This document shows, one piece after another, positions 34,902 through 43,787 of a stretch of 64,000 nt of DNA. The notes beneath the pieces were generated by a model. The model saw nothing but the letters and a program-made list of their open reading frames with translations. It had not been told where the DNA came from and did no database searches. The stretch is from assembly GCA_910587305.1 (NCBI GenBank), contig CAJUKV010000011.1, positions 26,770 through 90,769 on the forward strand, in the 5' to 3' direction. The first letter of the stretch is position 1. Each line of letters starts with the position of its first letter. Position numbers and translations under genes: made by a program. Source of the DNA: an uncultured Lachnospiraceae bacterium (lineage in GTDB: Bacteria > Bacillota > Clostridia > Lachnospirales > Lachnospiraceae).

Positions 34902-35846
34902 ATGGCGAGTGTAAAGTTGGAGCGTATTATAGAAAAAATGAAGCTGGAAAATCTGACGCCGGAGTTGGATATTTCTAAAATTAAGATTACACAGCCGGAT
35001 ATTAACAGGCCGGCCCTGCAGGTGGCCGGATATTTTGAGCATTTTGAGGCTACCAGACTGCAGATTATCGGTTTTGTGGAATATACTTATATGGAAGGTC
35101 TGCCAAGGGAGCGGAAGGAGGAAATCTATACGAGGATTCTTTCCTGTGATATTCCTGCTTTTGTTTTTTGTCGGGAATTAAAACCTGACGAGCTCTTTAT
35201 GAAAATAGCGATTGAGAATAACGTTCCTATTTTGATGACGAAAAAGGCAACATCGGCTTTCATGGCTGAAATCATCAGGTGGCTGAATGTAAAACTTGCG
35301 CCCTGCATTTCCGTTCATGGGGTGTTGGTGGATATTTTTGGCGAGGGCGTTTTGATCACGGGTGAGAGCGGAATTGGCAAGTCCGAGGCGGCCCTGGAAC
35401 TGATTAAGAGGGGGCATCGCCTTGTGACGGATGACGCGGTCGAAATCCGGAAGGTGAGCGACGACACGCTGGTGGGTTCGGCGCCGGATATTACAAAGCA
35501 TTTTATCGAGCTAAGGGGTATTGGGATTGTGGATGTTAAGATGCTGTTTGGTGTGTCCAGCGTCAGAGATACCCAGACCATTGACCTTGTCATTCGGCTG
35601 GAGGATTGGGATAAGGAGAAAGAATACGACAGGCTGGGACTTGAGGAAGAGTATACGGAATATTTGGGAAATAAAGTGGCATGTCACAATATTCCTATTC
35701 GTCCGGGGCGTAATCTTGCGGTAATCTGCGAGTCCGCAGCCATTAATCACCGTCAGAAAAAGATGGGCTATAATGCGGCCCAGGAATTGTATAGAAGAGT
35801 GCAGGAATCTCTTTTAAGAAAACGGGAAGAAGACGATGATGATTAA
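34902..35846 (+). CDS. hprK: HPr kinase/phosphorylase
   Basis: The 314-residue bifunctional enzyme phosphorylates Ser46 of HPr-type proteins and removes the phosphate, setting carbon catabolite control. It has His139 in the HGVLVD motif, P-loop GESGIGKS (154-161) and a VTDDAVEI segment. GGAAGGAG precedes the ATG. The HPr-like gene at 39764 retains Ser46 and is a plausible partner. Confidence 0.96.
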   Translation: MASVKLERIIEKMKLENLTPELDISKIKITQPDINRPALQVAGYFEHFEATRLQIIGFVEYTYMEGLPRERKEEIYTRILSCDIPAFVFCRELKPDELFMKIAIENNVPILMTKKATSAFMAEIIRWLNVKLAPCISVHGVLVDIFGEGVLITGESGIGKSEAALELIKRGHRLVTDDAVEIRKVSDDTLVGSAPDITKHFIELRGIGIVDVKMLFGVSSVRDTQTIDLVIRLEDWDKEKEYDRLGLEEEYTEYLGNKVACHNIPIRPGRNLAVICESAAINHRQKKMGYNAAQELYRRVQESLLRKREEDDDD

Positions 35847-35947
35847 AAACTTGTCACAGTGCGGTCTTTGCCAAACGGTAACGGAAATTTTTTATAACGA
35901 AGGTATAAAATAAAAAAACTATAATAAAGATAAAGAGAGGGTTATTT

Positions 35948-36886
35948 ATGAGCAAATATGTATTTGGAGTGGACATTGGCGGAACAACAGTAAAGCTTGG
36001 CTTCTTTGATGTGGAAGGAAATCTCCTTGAAAAGTGGGAAATTCCTACAAGAACCCAGGATGCCGGCAGCAACATTCTCCCTGATATTGCAAAAAGCATT
36101 CAGGAAAAAATCGAAGAGAAACAGATTGATATGAAAGAAGTTGCGGGCGTAGGCGTAGGAGCTCCCGGCCCTATTGACAGCAAAGGTATTGTGCATAAGG
36201 CCGTGAATTTGGGATGGGATACTTTCAGTATCAAAGATACGCTGGAGGATATTTTACATGTACCTGTTATGGCCGGAAATGACGCCAATGTGGCGGCTCT
36301 TGGAGAAATGTGGAAGGGCGGCGGAAAAGGAAGTAACAATCTGATTGTGGTGACCCTTGGCACAGGCGTTGGCGGCGGCATTATTGTGGAAGGAAAGGTG
36401 CTCACGGGAGCCATAGGAGCAGGCGGAGAAATCGGACACATTCATGTGGAAGATGATGAGGATGAGTGCTGCGGATGCGGCAATAAGGGATGCCTCGAGC
36501 AATATGCGTCCGCAACGGGCATTACAAGGCTGGCCGTAAGAAAACTGGCCGAAAGCGATAAGGAAAGCATGCTCCGCGGGGGGGAAGTGAGTGCAAAAAC
36601 CGTGTTTGATGCGGTAAAGCAAAACGATGCCCTTGCCATAGAAGTGGCGCAGGAATTTGGAAAATATTTAGGCGACGGTTTGTCCGTGATTGCCGGTGTT
36701 GTAAATCCGGAAACGATTGTAATTGGCGGCGGCGTGTCAAAGGCAGGAGAAGTGTTGATGGATTATATTAAGCCGCATTTTATCAAAAATGTTTTCCATG
36801 CCAACAGAGAGGTAAAGTTTGCTCTTGCAACCCTGGGAAATGATGCAGGTATATATGGATCTGCCAAGCTGGTGCTTGAAGCTTAG
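35948..36886 (+). CDS. glcK: ROK-family glucokinase
   Basis: The 312-residue sugar kinase phosphorylates glucose with ATP. It has the phosphate loop DIGGTTVKLGFFD, the GNDANVAALGE catalytic segment and the ROK zinc site CGCGNKGCLEQYAS. It lies between hprK and murB in an order common in Clostridia. It would use glucose released by mannosylglucose phosphorylase and alpha-galactosidase pathways. Confidence 0.92.
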   Translation: MSKYVFGVDIGGTTVKLGFFDVEGNLLEKWEIPTRTQDAGSNILPDIAKSIQEKIEEKQIDMKEVAGVGVGAPGPIDSKGIVHKAVNLGWDTFSIKDTLEDILHVPVMAGNDANVAALGEMWKGGGKGSNNLIVVTLGTGVGGGIIVEGKVLTGAIGAGGEIGHIHVEDDEDECCGCGNKGCLEQYASATGITRLAVRKLAESDKESMLRGGEVSAKTVFDAVKQNDALAIEVAQEFGKYLGDGLSVIAGVVNPETIVIGGGVSKAGEVLMDYIKPHFIKNVFHANREVKFALATLGNDAGIYGSAKLVLEA

Positions 36887-36945
36887 AAAGCGATTGATTG
36901 AAGTGGTATCAAAGGCTGCGGCTGGGATACGCAAAGGGTGTAAAG

Positions 36946-37866
36946 GTGGAAAAATTAAGTTCGGCAATTTATGAATTTATAAAGGCCAATGTGCCAAAAG
37001 AGGATATTCTTTTAGATGAGCCTATGGGCAGGCATACGACCTTCCGGGTGGGAGGAAAGGCCCGGTGCGTGGTGCGGATTAGCAGCATCAGGCAGCTTGA
37101 AAAGCTTATTCCTTATTTGAAGATAGCGGGCGTTCCCTATTTTATATTGGGAAACGGAAGCAACCTTCTGGTTGGAGACAAAGGGTACAAAGGCATTGTC
37201 TTACAGATTGGCAGTAAAATGGGGACCGTTACGGTAGAGGGCGCCTGCATGAGAGCGGGCGCAGGTCTTCCCATGATTCAGGCAGCCAGATGCGCCCAGG
37301 AAAACGCTCTTTCCGGCCTTGAGTTTGCTTCCGGGATTCCGGGAACCTTAGGCGGCGGTATTGTTATGAACGCCGGGGCCTATGGCGGCGAGATGAAGCA
37401 GGTGGTGAAGGAAGTGACGATCTTAAATGATCAGGGTGAAATCCTTACCCTTGATAATGCATCAATGGAATTTGGCTATAGAACCAGCGTCATAAAAAAC
37501 AGGCCTTTTGTGGTGATAGGTGCATTGCTTAAGCTCATACCGGGAAATAAAGAAGAAATTTTTGAAAAGATGGAGGAGCTTGCCGGAAAAAGGAGAGAAA
37601 AACAGCCTCTTGAATATGCCAGCGCAGGCAGCACTTTTAAAAGGCCGGAAGGATATTTTGCAGGAAAGCTGATTATGGATGCCGGACTGAAAGGGCATCG
37701 CGTGGGCGGGGCCATGGTTTCGGAAAAGCACTGCGGATTTGTAATCAATACCGGAACCGCCACAGCGGCGGATATTGCGCAGGTAATTTGGGAAGTACAG
37801 GAAAGAGTTAGAGATAAATTTGGAGTCACTCTGGAAAAGGAAGTCATTTTTCTGGGTGATTTTTAA
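36946..37866 (+). CDS. murB: UDP-N-acetylenolpyruvoylglucosamine reductase MurB
   Basis: This FAD enzyme makes UDP-MurNAc for peptidoglycan. Motifs are RHTTFRVGGKA, LGNGSNLLVGD, SGIPGTLGGGIVMNAGAYGGE and AGSTFKRPEGYFAGKLI, typical of type IIb MurB. The GTG at 36946 follows AAAGGG by seven bases and gives 306 residues, the usual length; an upstream TTG at 36898 would add 16 residues without a good ribosome binding site. Confidence 0.95.
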   Translation: MEKLSSAIYEFIKANVPKEDILLDEPMGRHTTFRVGGKARCVVRISSIRQLEKLIPYLKIAGVPYFILGNGSNLLVGDKGYKGIVLQIGSKMGTVTVEGACMRAGAGLPMIQAARCAQENALSGLEFASGIPGTLGGGIVMNAGAYGGEMKQVVKEVTILNDQGEILTLDNASMEFGYRTSVIKNRPFVVIGALLKLIPGNKEEIFEKMEELAGKRREKQPLEYASAGSTFKRPEGYFAGKLIMDAGLKGHRVGGAMVSEKHCGFVINTGTATAADIAQVIWEVQERVRDKFGVTLEKEVIFLGDF

Positions 37867-37877
37867 GGAGGTACGGC

Positions 37878-38738
37878 ATGCGTTTTGTGGTGGTAACGGG
37901 TATGAGCGGCGGCGGAAAAAGTACGGCAATGCGGATGCTTGAAGATGCCGGCTTTTATTGTGTGGATAATCTTCCGGTTCCGCTGATCGAAAAGTTCGTA
38001 GAGCTGATTGCGGTGCCCGGAGGCGAGGTGAGAAAGGTAGCTTTAGGGCTGGACGTGCGGGCGGATCAATCTTTTGGAGACGCCCAGGAGATACTTGAGA
38101 AGCTTAGGGAAAACGGATATGTTTTTGAAGTTCTCTTTATGGAGGCAAGCGATAAGACGCTTTTAAGGCGTTACAAGGAGACCAGAAGAATGCATCCTCT
38201 CTCCCCGGATGGCAGGATAGAGGATGGGATCAAAAAGGAACGGGCTATTTTAAACAGGATCAGAACCAAGTCGGATTATGTAATAGATACCTCCAATCTG
38301 CTGACAAGGGAATTGAAAGAGGAGTTAGATCGTATCTTTGTGCGAAATGAGGAGTACCACAATCTCATGGTTACGATTTTATCCTTTGGATTTAAACACG
38401 GCATTCCGGCAGATGCGGATTTGGTTTTTGACGTTAGATTTTTGCCCAATCCTTTTTATATAGACGAGTTAAAACATAAAACAGGAAATGATAAGGAAGT
38501 ACAGGATTATGTCATGAGTTTTCCGGAAGCCCATACATTTATTGACAAGCTTGTGGATATGACAGAATTTTTAATTCCTAATTATATAAAAGAAGGTAAA
38601 TATCAGCTGGTAATTGGAATTGGATGTACCGGCGGAAAACACAGGAGCGTCACACTGGCCAATAAACTATACGAGCGCATGAAAGATAAAAGCGGATATG
38701 GGATGAAGATTGCCCACCGGGATGTGGGACAAGGCTAG
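37878..38738 (+). CDS. rapZ: RNase adapter/nucleotide-binding protein RapZ (YvcJ)
   Basis: The 286-residue P-loop protein has GMSGGGKS (8-15) and the C-terminal domain ending with GIGCTGGKHRSV. In Gram-negatives RapZ senses glucosamine 6-phosphate; in Firmicutes YvcJ binds nucleotides and its role is less clear. AAGGAGG precedes the ATG, 11 bases after murB. The yvcK gene often found between rapZ and whiA is absent here. Confidence 0.94.
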   Translation: MRFVVVTGMSGGGKSTAMRMLEDAGFYCVDNLPVPLIEKFVELIAVPGGEVRKVALGLDVRADQSFGDAQEILEKLRENGYVFEVLFMEASDKTLLRRYKETRRMHPLSPDGRIEDGIKKERAILNRIRTKSDYVIDTSNLLTRELKEELDRIFVRNEEYHNLMVTILSFGFKHGIPADADLVFDVRFLPNPFYIDELKHKTGNDKEVQDYVMSFPEAHTFIDKLVDMTEFLIPNYIKEGKYQLVIGIGCTGGKHRSVTLANKLYERMKDKSGYGMKIAHRDVGQG

Positions 38739-38853
38739 TACGATATTGCCTCCTTCCTCCGCCTTGCATCTGAAACAATCATTCTGCGTCAATGTACCAG
38801 AAACTTAATTTTCGTTGTACTGGTTTGAGGAATTAAGATAAAGGGCGGGGATT

Positions 38854-39750
38854 ATGTCATTTTCATCGGATGTGAAAGAAGAATTGGAAAAAATAGTGCC
38901 GGAATCCAGACACTGCCAATTGGCGGAACTGGCGGCGCTGATTTATTTTGGATGTAAAATAGACCTCTCCGGTCCAAAGGAGAGTGAAAAGGTCGGTACC
39001 GGGGAAGGGGAATACATTTCCATATGTCCCGAAAATCTATTTGTAGCAAGAAAGTACTTTACATTATTGAAGAAAACATTTATTATTAATAATGCGGTTA
39101 AAGTACTACAGGCAGTTAAGATTTTAGATGAAACCGGTTACCTGCATGAACTTTCGGAGCAGGTTAGTCCGTTGCTTTTAAAAAACAGCTGTTGCAGACG
39201 GGCATTCCTCAGGGGTGTTTTTTTATGTATCGGTTCTATGAGCGATCCTAAGAAAGGCTATCATTTGGAGTTTGTGTGCGAACATGAACCGCAGGCTCTG
39301 CAGATCAGGCAGGTTGTCTCCGGATTCGAAATCGAAGCGAAAATTGTCAGACGCAAAAAATATTATGTAGTGTATTTGAAGGAAGGCGCGGGAATCGTCG
39401 ATTTGCTTAATGTGACAGGCGCGCATATCTCCCTGATGCAGCTTGAAAGCCTTAGAGTTGAAAAAGAAGTGAGAAATTCCATTAACAGAAAGGTTAATTG
39501 CGAGGCGGCTAATATTACGAAGACAGTTTATGCTGCCAGCAAGCAGATAGAGGATATTCTGTTTTTGCAGAAAAATTATGGTTTGTCAAATCTGCCGGAT
39601 AATTTAAGGCAGATGGCAGAAGTCAGGCTTGAACATCCAGAAAATTCTCTTAAGGAATTAGGTACGTACCTTAATCCACCAGTAGGTAAGTCCGGTGTGA
39701 ACCATAGATTACGAAAGCTCAGTGATATGGCTGAAAAGATTAGGGGTTAA
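38854..39750 (+). CDS. whiA: DNA-binding protein WhiA
   Basis: The 298-residue protein has an N-terminal LAGLIDADG-derived domain (NSCCRRAFLRGVFLCIGSMSDP) and a C-terminal helix-turn-helix (NSLKELGTYLNPPVGKSGVNHRLRKL). It is a conserved Gram-positive regulator linked to cell division and chromosome segregation. It follows rapZ after 115 bases and precedes the HPr-like gene, the same order as in Bacillus apart from yvcK. Confidence 0.96.
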   Translation: MSFSSDVKEELEKIVPESRHCQLAELAALIYFGCKIDLSGPKESEKVGTGEGEYISICPENLFVARKYFTLLKKTFIINNAVKVLQAVKILDETGYLHELSEQVSPLLLKNSCCRRAFLRGVFLCIGSMSDPKKGYHLEFVCEHEPQALQIRQVVSGFEIEAKIVRRKKYYVVYLKEGAGIVDLLNVTGAHISLMQLESLRVEKEVRNSINRKVNCEAANITKTVYAASKQIEDILFLQKNYGLSNLPDNLRQMAEVRLEHPENSLKELGTYLNPPVGKSGVNHRLRKLSDMAEKIRG

Positions 39751-39763
39751 AGGAGGATTTGTT

Positions 39764-40030
39764 ATGAGTGAAAAATTTATCAAAATTCAGCTAAGCGGTG
39801 GACTCGAAGCCAGACCCATAGCAATGCTGGTACAGGTAGCCAGCCAGTATGATAGTTCTGTTTACCTTGAAACAGAAGGGAAAAAAGTAAATGCCAAAAG
39901 TATTATGGGAATGATGAGTCTTGCTTTGGACAATGGAGAATCCGTAAAAGTAATAACAAGCGGGGCAGACGAGCAGGATGCAATGAGGGGAATCGAAGAG
40001 TATTTGAGCGGTGAAAGAGAACAGGACTGA
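39764..40030 (+). CDS. Crh-like HPr-family protein with Glu15 and Ser46
   Basis: The 88-residue protein has the HPr fold pattern. Position 15, the His phosphorylated by PTS enzyme I in true HPr, is Glu here (GGLEARPIAM), while Ser46, the HPr kinase target, is kept in NAKSIMGMMSL. This is the pattern of Bacillus Crh, where His15 is Gln, and the position after whiA also matches crh. It probably acts in catabolite repression rather than sugar phosphorylation. AAAGGAGG precedes the ATG. A terminator follows. Confidence 0.85.
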   Translation: MSEKFIKIQLSGGLEARPIAMLVQVASQYDSSVYLETEGKKVNAKSIMGMMSLALDNGESVKVITSGADEQDAMRGIEEYLSGEREQD

Positions 40031-40048
40031 TGAAGAGGAAAGTATAAG

Positions 40049-40074
40049 GGCAAAGCATAAGCTTTGCCTTTTTT
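40049..40074 (+). terminator. Rho-independent terminator after the HPr-like gene
   Basis: GGCAAAGC-ATAA-GCTTTGCC (40049-40068) followed by six T residues. Confidence 0.93.
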
Positions 40075-40173
40075 GCACAATAATGCGGCCTGCAGAGTAT
40101 GACAAGGTTTTGGGGTAAGCCGGTTTATGAAATGTAATCGCATTTGCCGGATTGCCCTACGGAGGAAATGTTT

Positions 40174-41079
40174 ATGGAAAAGAAAAAAATGCTTTTTATC
40201 TATAATCCCAGAGCAGGGAAGGCGAAAATCAGAAGCAATCTTCTGGATATCATCGATATTTTTACAAAGGCGGGATTTGAGGTGGTCGCTTATCCTACCC
40301 AGTCTAAGGGGGACGGAATTAAGGCGGTGAAAGAAAGAAGGTTTGGATATTATGACATTATTGCCTGCAGCGGCGGAGATGGTACATTGGATGAAGTGGT
40401 GACAGGAATGATGCAGTGCGAAAGGCGGATTCCAATCGGCTATGTGCCTGCCGGGAGCACCAATGATTTTGCCAACAGCCTCCATATACCCAAGAATATG
40501 ATTGAAGCGGCCCAGGTGATTGTGTCAGGAGAAAGTTTTGGATGTGATGTCGGTTCTTTTAACGATGATTTTTTTGTTTACATTGCAGCATTTGGAATTT
40601 TTACGGAAGTTTCTTATGAAACCCGCCAGGATGTAAAAAACATATTAGGCCATATGGCGTATATATTGGAAGGGATGCGGCGGATTTCGGCAGTAAAGTT
40701 TTATGAAATGAAGATAGAGAGTGAAGAATTTTCGGTGGAAGGCGAGTTCTTGTTTGGCATGGTCACCAACTCTGTTTCGGTAGGAGGCTTTAAGAACATC
40801 ACGGGGGAAAATGTAAAGTTAGACGACGGGGAGTTCGAAGTTACATTGATTAAGAAACCTTCTAATGCCATGGAATTAAATTTAATTATGGCGGCTCTTG
40901 TCAACAGGAATATCAATACGGACTGCATGTATTGTTTTAAGGCAAAGTCGCTTAAGGTATATTCACAAGAAGAGGTTGCCTGGACACTGGATGGCGAGTT
41001 TGGCGGTAAACACAAAGAGGTGAGTATTCAAAATCAAAAACAGGCTTTGAGCATCCGGATACCATTATGTGAGAAATAG
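40174..41079 (+). CDS. Diacylglycerol kinase-family lipid kinase (YegS/BmrU type)
   Basis: The 301-residue enzyme has the DAGK catalytic region with FIYNPRAGKAK and SGGDGTLDEV (GGDGT at 67-71) and AGSTNDFANSL. It probably phosphorylates diacylglycerol or a related lipid at the membrane. The ATG at 40174 is eight bases after GGAGG; the ATG at 40168 is too close to it. Confidence 0.88.
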   Translation: MEKKKMLFIYNPRAGKAKIRSNLLDIIDIFTKAGFEVVAYPTQSKGDGIKAVKERRFGYYDIIACSGGDGTLDEVVTGMMQCERRIPIGYVPAGSTNDFANSLHIPKNMIEAAQVIVSGESFGCDVGSFNDDFFVYIAAFGIFTEVSYETRQDVKNILGHMAYILEGMRRISAVKFYEMKIESEEFSVEGEFLFGMVTNSVSVGGFKNITGENVKLDDGEFEVTLIKKPSNAMELNLIMAALVNRNINTDCMYCFKAKSLKVYSQEEVAWTLDGEFGGKHKEVSIQNQKQALSIRIPLCEK

Positions 41080-41245
41080 ACAGGATGGAAAAAAGCCGGC
41101 CCAAAGCTTTGCAGCAAGTGCAAAGTCCCGGGCCGAACAGTTACGAAAAGTTGTCAAATATTTATAAATTTTATTCCATTTTTGTATAGAATGGGGTATA
41201 ATGGAGAACAACCAGAGTGTTATAAATTTAACGGAGGTAAACGAA

Positions 41246-42109
41246 ATGTTAGTATCAGCAACAGAAATGCTTCAAAAAGCAAAAGCAGGCCACTATGCGG
41301 TTGGTCAGTTCAACATTAATAACCTTGAGTGGACCAAGGCTATCCTGTTAACAGCACAGGAAAACAATTCACCTGTCATTCTTGGCGTATCCGAAGGTGC
41401 AGGTAAGTACATGGGCGGATATGATGTGGTAGTTGGTATGGTTAACGGCCTTATCAAAGACCAGAACATAACGGTTCCCGTAGCGCTTCATTTAGACCAT
41501 GGCAGCTATGAGCACTGCTATAAATGTATCGAAGCTGGTTTTTCATCTGTTATGTTTGACGGTTCTCACTATCCGATCGAAGAAAACGTGGCTAAGACAA
41601 CGGAATTAGTTGCAGCAGCACATGAAAAAGGAATCTCCATTGAGGCAGAGGTTGGCTCTATCGGTGGTGAAGAAGACGGCGTAGTTGGTATGGGTGAGTG
41701 CGCAGATCCCAATGAGTGTAAAGCAATCGCTGATTTGGGAATTGATTTCCTGGCAGCCGGCATTGGTAACATTCATGGTAAATATCCTGCAAATTGGCAG
41801 GGATTATCCTTTGAGACTTTGGATGCAATCCAGAAACTGACAGGGGAGATGCCGTTGGTTCTGCATGGTGGTACCGGAATCCCTACGGAAATGATTCAGA
41901 AGGCAATTTCTTTAGGCGTAGCAAAGATTAACGTAAACACAGAATGTCAGCTCTCTTTTGCGGCTGCTACACGTAAGTACATTGAAGCAGGCAAGGATTT
42001 GGAAGGCAAGGGATTTGACCCTCGTAAGCTTCTTGCTCCCGGCTTTGAAGCAATCAAGGCTACTGTTAAGGAAAAGATGGAAATATTTGGTTCTATTGGA
42101 AAAGCTTAA
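41246..42109 (+). CDS. fba: Class II fructose-bisphosphate aldolase
   Basis: The 287-residue zinc enzyme cleaves fructose 1,6-bisphosphate. LHLDHGSYEHCYKCIEAGFSSVMFDGSHYP contains the catalytic Asp and first zinc His residues, with LVLHGGTGIP downstream. The ATG at 41246 follows ACGGAGGTAAACGA. A longer frame starts at 41201, but that ATG overlaps the likely -10 element TATAAT (41197-41202), so it would lie at or before the transcript start. A terminator follows at 42135. Confidence 0.95.
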   Translation: MLVSATEMLQKAKAGHYAVGQFNINNLEWTKAILLTAQENNSPVILGVSEGAGKYMGGYDVVVGMVNGLIKDQNITVPVALHLDHGSYEHCYKCIEAGFSSVMFDGSHYPIEENVAKTTELVAAAHEKGISIEAEVGSIGGEEDGVVGMGECADPNECKAIADLGIDFLAAGIGNIHGKYPANWQGLSFETLDAIQKLTGEMPLVLHGGTGIPTEMIQKAISLGVAKINVNTECQLSFAAATRKYIEAGKDLEGKGFDPRKLLAPGFEAIKATVKEKMEIFGSIGKA

Positions 42110-42134
42110 CAGATGGTGATTTAAGAATCAAAAT

Positions 42135-42169
42135 AAAGGCTGCCCATACAATCAGATGGACAGCCTTTT
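42135..42169 (+). terminator. Rho-independent terminator after fba
   Basis: AAAGGCTG (42135-42142) pairs with CAGCCTTT (42161-42168), with CCAT/ATGG extending the stem, then a T-run. Confidence 0.8.
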
Positions 42170-42266
42170 AAGTGTAATAGGCTGCTCGTTTGGCGAGACT
42201 GCCGTTTGATACGATAAGCCGGATTGCGAAATGTGACGACAACTGATAAATTAGGAGGGAATCGTA

Positions 42267-42737
42267 GTGAGTAAGAAATGGAATGTAAAAATTGATGAGA
42301 AAATGTATGACGTTGAGTTAAAAGGCAGAAAGCTTTTGATCAATGGAGATACCTTAAAATTAAGCCAGTACAGAAAAAAGACAGGGATGACGCATGAGGA
42401 ATACGAGGTTCCGATTGGTTCTAAAAAGGCTCTTTTGGTAATGAAGAATTTAAGCGCCCCTGTCCTTGCGATTGATAATCGGGATTGCGCTACCGGAGAG
42501 GAATATGTGCCTATCAAAATGCCCGCATGGTCTTATGTATTCGTCGTATTACATTGCCTGAATTTTTTTAATGGCGCCATAGGAGCGCTGCTTGCGATTA
42601 TTGGGATTGCACTGACAACATCCATTTCCTGCAATAGAAAAATGAATGTGGCGGCAAGAGTGCTGTTAAATATTGGAGTAGTGGTTATTTCGGTAATTGT
42701 GGTATTTGGAATAGCATTTCTTATAGCGGGAATTTAG
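42267..42737 (+). CDS. Hypothetical protein with two C-terminal membrane spans
   Basis: The 156-residue product has a soluble beta-rich N-terminal half (residues 1-85) and two hydrophobic spans (about 88-117 and 128-154). I do not recognise it. GTG at 42267 follows TTAGGAGGGAATC. It is next to another small-family membrane protein at 42875 but separated from it by a palindromic gap. Confidence 0.65.
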   Translation: MSKKWNVKIDEKMYDVELKGRKLLINGDTLKLSQYRKKTGMTHEEYEVPIGSKKALLVMKNLSAPVLAIDNRDCATGEEYVPIKMPAWSYVFVVLHCLNFFNGAIGALLAIIGIALTTSISCNRKMNVAARVLLNIGVVVISVIVVFGIAFLIAGI

Positions 42738-42759
42738 GAAGGAAACGCAGTGCCGCAAG

Positions 42760-42874
42760 CACAGTCTGCGGTATAGGAATTTGTGCCGAAGCATCACAAA
42801 TTCCATGATGGCAGAGCGAAATCTGACATTTCGCTCGCTTCCTCAGCGTAAAACGCTTCGGAATGGAGGAAAAA
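42760..42874 (+). other. Palindrome-rich leader before DUF1189-like gene
   Basis: Hairpins GGAATTTGTG/CACAAATTCC, GAGCGAAAT/ATTTCGCTC, and CGAAGC paired with GCTTCG lie in about 100 bases and end in GGAATGGAGG before the start codon. The general form, hairpins running into the Shine-Dalgarno, recalls the leader repeats at 47550 and 53633, but the sequence differs. Confidence 0.5.
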
Positions 42875-43744
42875 ATGAATATATTTAAGGAAATGGCGCT
42901 TTCCATTTATAGTTTCAAAAGCTATAAGGAATTTCTAAAAAATAAAAAGTCTAAGGTGTTTTTATTTGGTATCGTGCTGATGTTTATTTACTTCGCCATA
43001 ACAATGCTGGTTCCTTTTGCAAGATTTCAGATTAGAACAGGGGGCATAGGCAGACTGCTGGATGAAAATATTCCGGACTTTGAGCTTTCTGACGGAGTAC
43101 TGTGGGTGGAAGACGTAATTGAATTTGACGAGGCCGGTACTTATGTGTGTATTGATACCAATCCGGAATATGTATTTTACGATGCGGAGGATATGGAAGA
43201 GTACCTTTACAGCTATGCCAATGTTATTTTGATGGATTCGGAAAAAATGATTTTAAAGTCCAGTGGACAGGTGCAGGGATTGTATTTTTCAGATCTGGAT
43301 TTTGAATGCGACAAGGATGACTGGATGGGGTGGGTACCCTTTATCAACTTTATGATTGTGCTGTGCATGATTTTAGCATATATCTGGATGTGCGCATTGT
43401 TTTTCTTTGGAGCATTGTTTGTGGCGCTTTTGGGTATGATTGCGGCTTCCTGCATGAAGTATCAGATGACCTTTGGGCAGCTGTATCTTTTGGGAATTTA
43501 CAGCAGAACACTGCCGCTTATTATAAAGGCTGTGTTGTCCTTCCTTCCGTTTAATATTCCATTTTTCGTAATTATTAATTTTGGCATATCCGTATTTATT
43601 ATTGTGCGCGTCATTCAAAATCTGAAAGAGCAACGGTTAAATAAGCCCCTGGAATTTACATCCAATACAGGATACAATGGGGTGGATATAAATGGTGATG
43701 GCAGTAACGGTAATAATGGAAATGATTTTTCCTGGATGAAATAA
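42875..43744 (+). CDS. DUF1189-like membrane protein
   Basis: The 289-residue protein starts MNIFKEMALSIYSFKSYKEFLKNKKSKVFLF, has one span near residue 30-48, an extracytoplasmic domain of about 110 residues, four more spans (about 165-265), and a Gly/Asn/Asp-rich tail. This matches the DUF1189 layout; function is unknown. The start at 42875 uses GGAGGA at 42865-42870. A terminator follows. Confidence 0.65.
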   Translation: MNIFKEMALSIYSFKSYKEFLKNKKSKVFLFGIVLMFIYFAITMLVPFARFQIRTGGIGRLLDENIPDFELSDGVLWVEDVIEFDEAGTYVCIDTNPEYVFYDAEDMEEYLYSYANVILMDSEKMILKSSGQVQGLYFSDLDFECDKDDWMGWVPFINFMIVLCMILAYIWMCALFFFGALFVALLGMIAASCMKYQMTFGQLYLLGIYSRTLPLIIKAVLSFLPFNIPFFVIINFGISVFIIVRVIQNLKEQRLNKPLEFTSNTGYNGVDINGDGSNGNNGNDFSWMK

Positions 43745-43749
43745 CAAAG

Positions 43750-43778
43750 GGGGCTGTTGAAAAACAGCCCCTTATTTT
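43750..43778. terminator. Hairpin terminator between convergent genes
   Basis: GGGGCTGTT-GAAA-AACAGCCCC (43750-43771) followed by TTATTTT. It can serve both the gene to the left and the symporter gene on the other strand. Confidence 0.8.
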
Positions 43779-43787
43779 AACGGGAAA

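Noticed and set aside
41201..41245. Upstream start for the aldolase at 41201
   Set aside because: This ATG overlaps the TATAAT element, and a much better ribosome binding site stands before the ATG at 41246.
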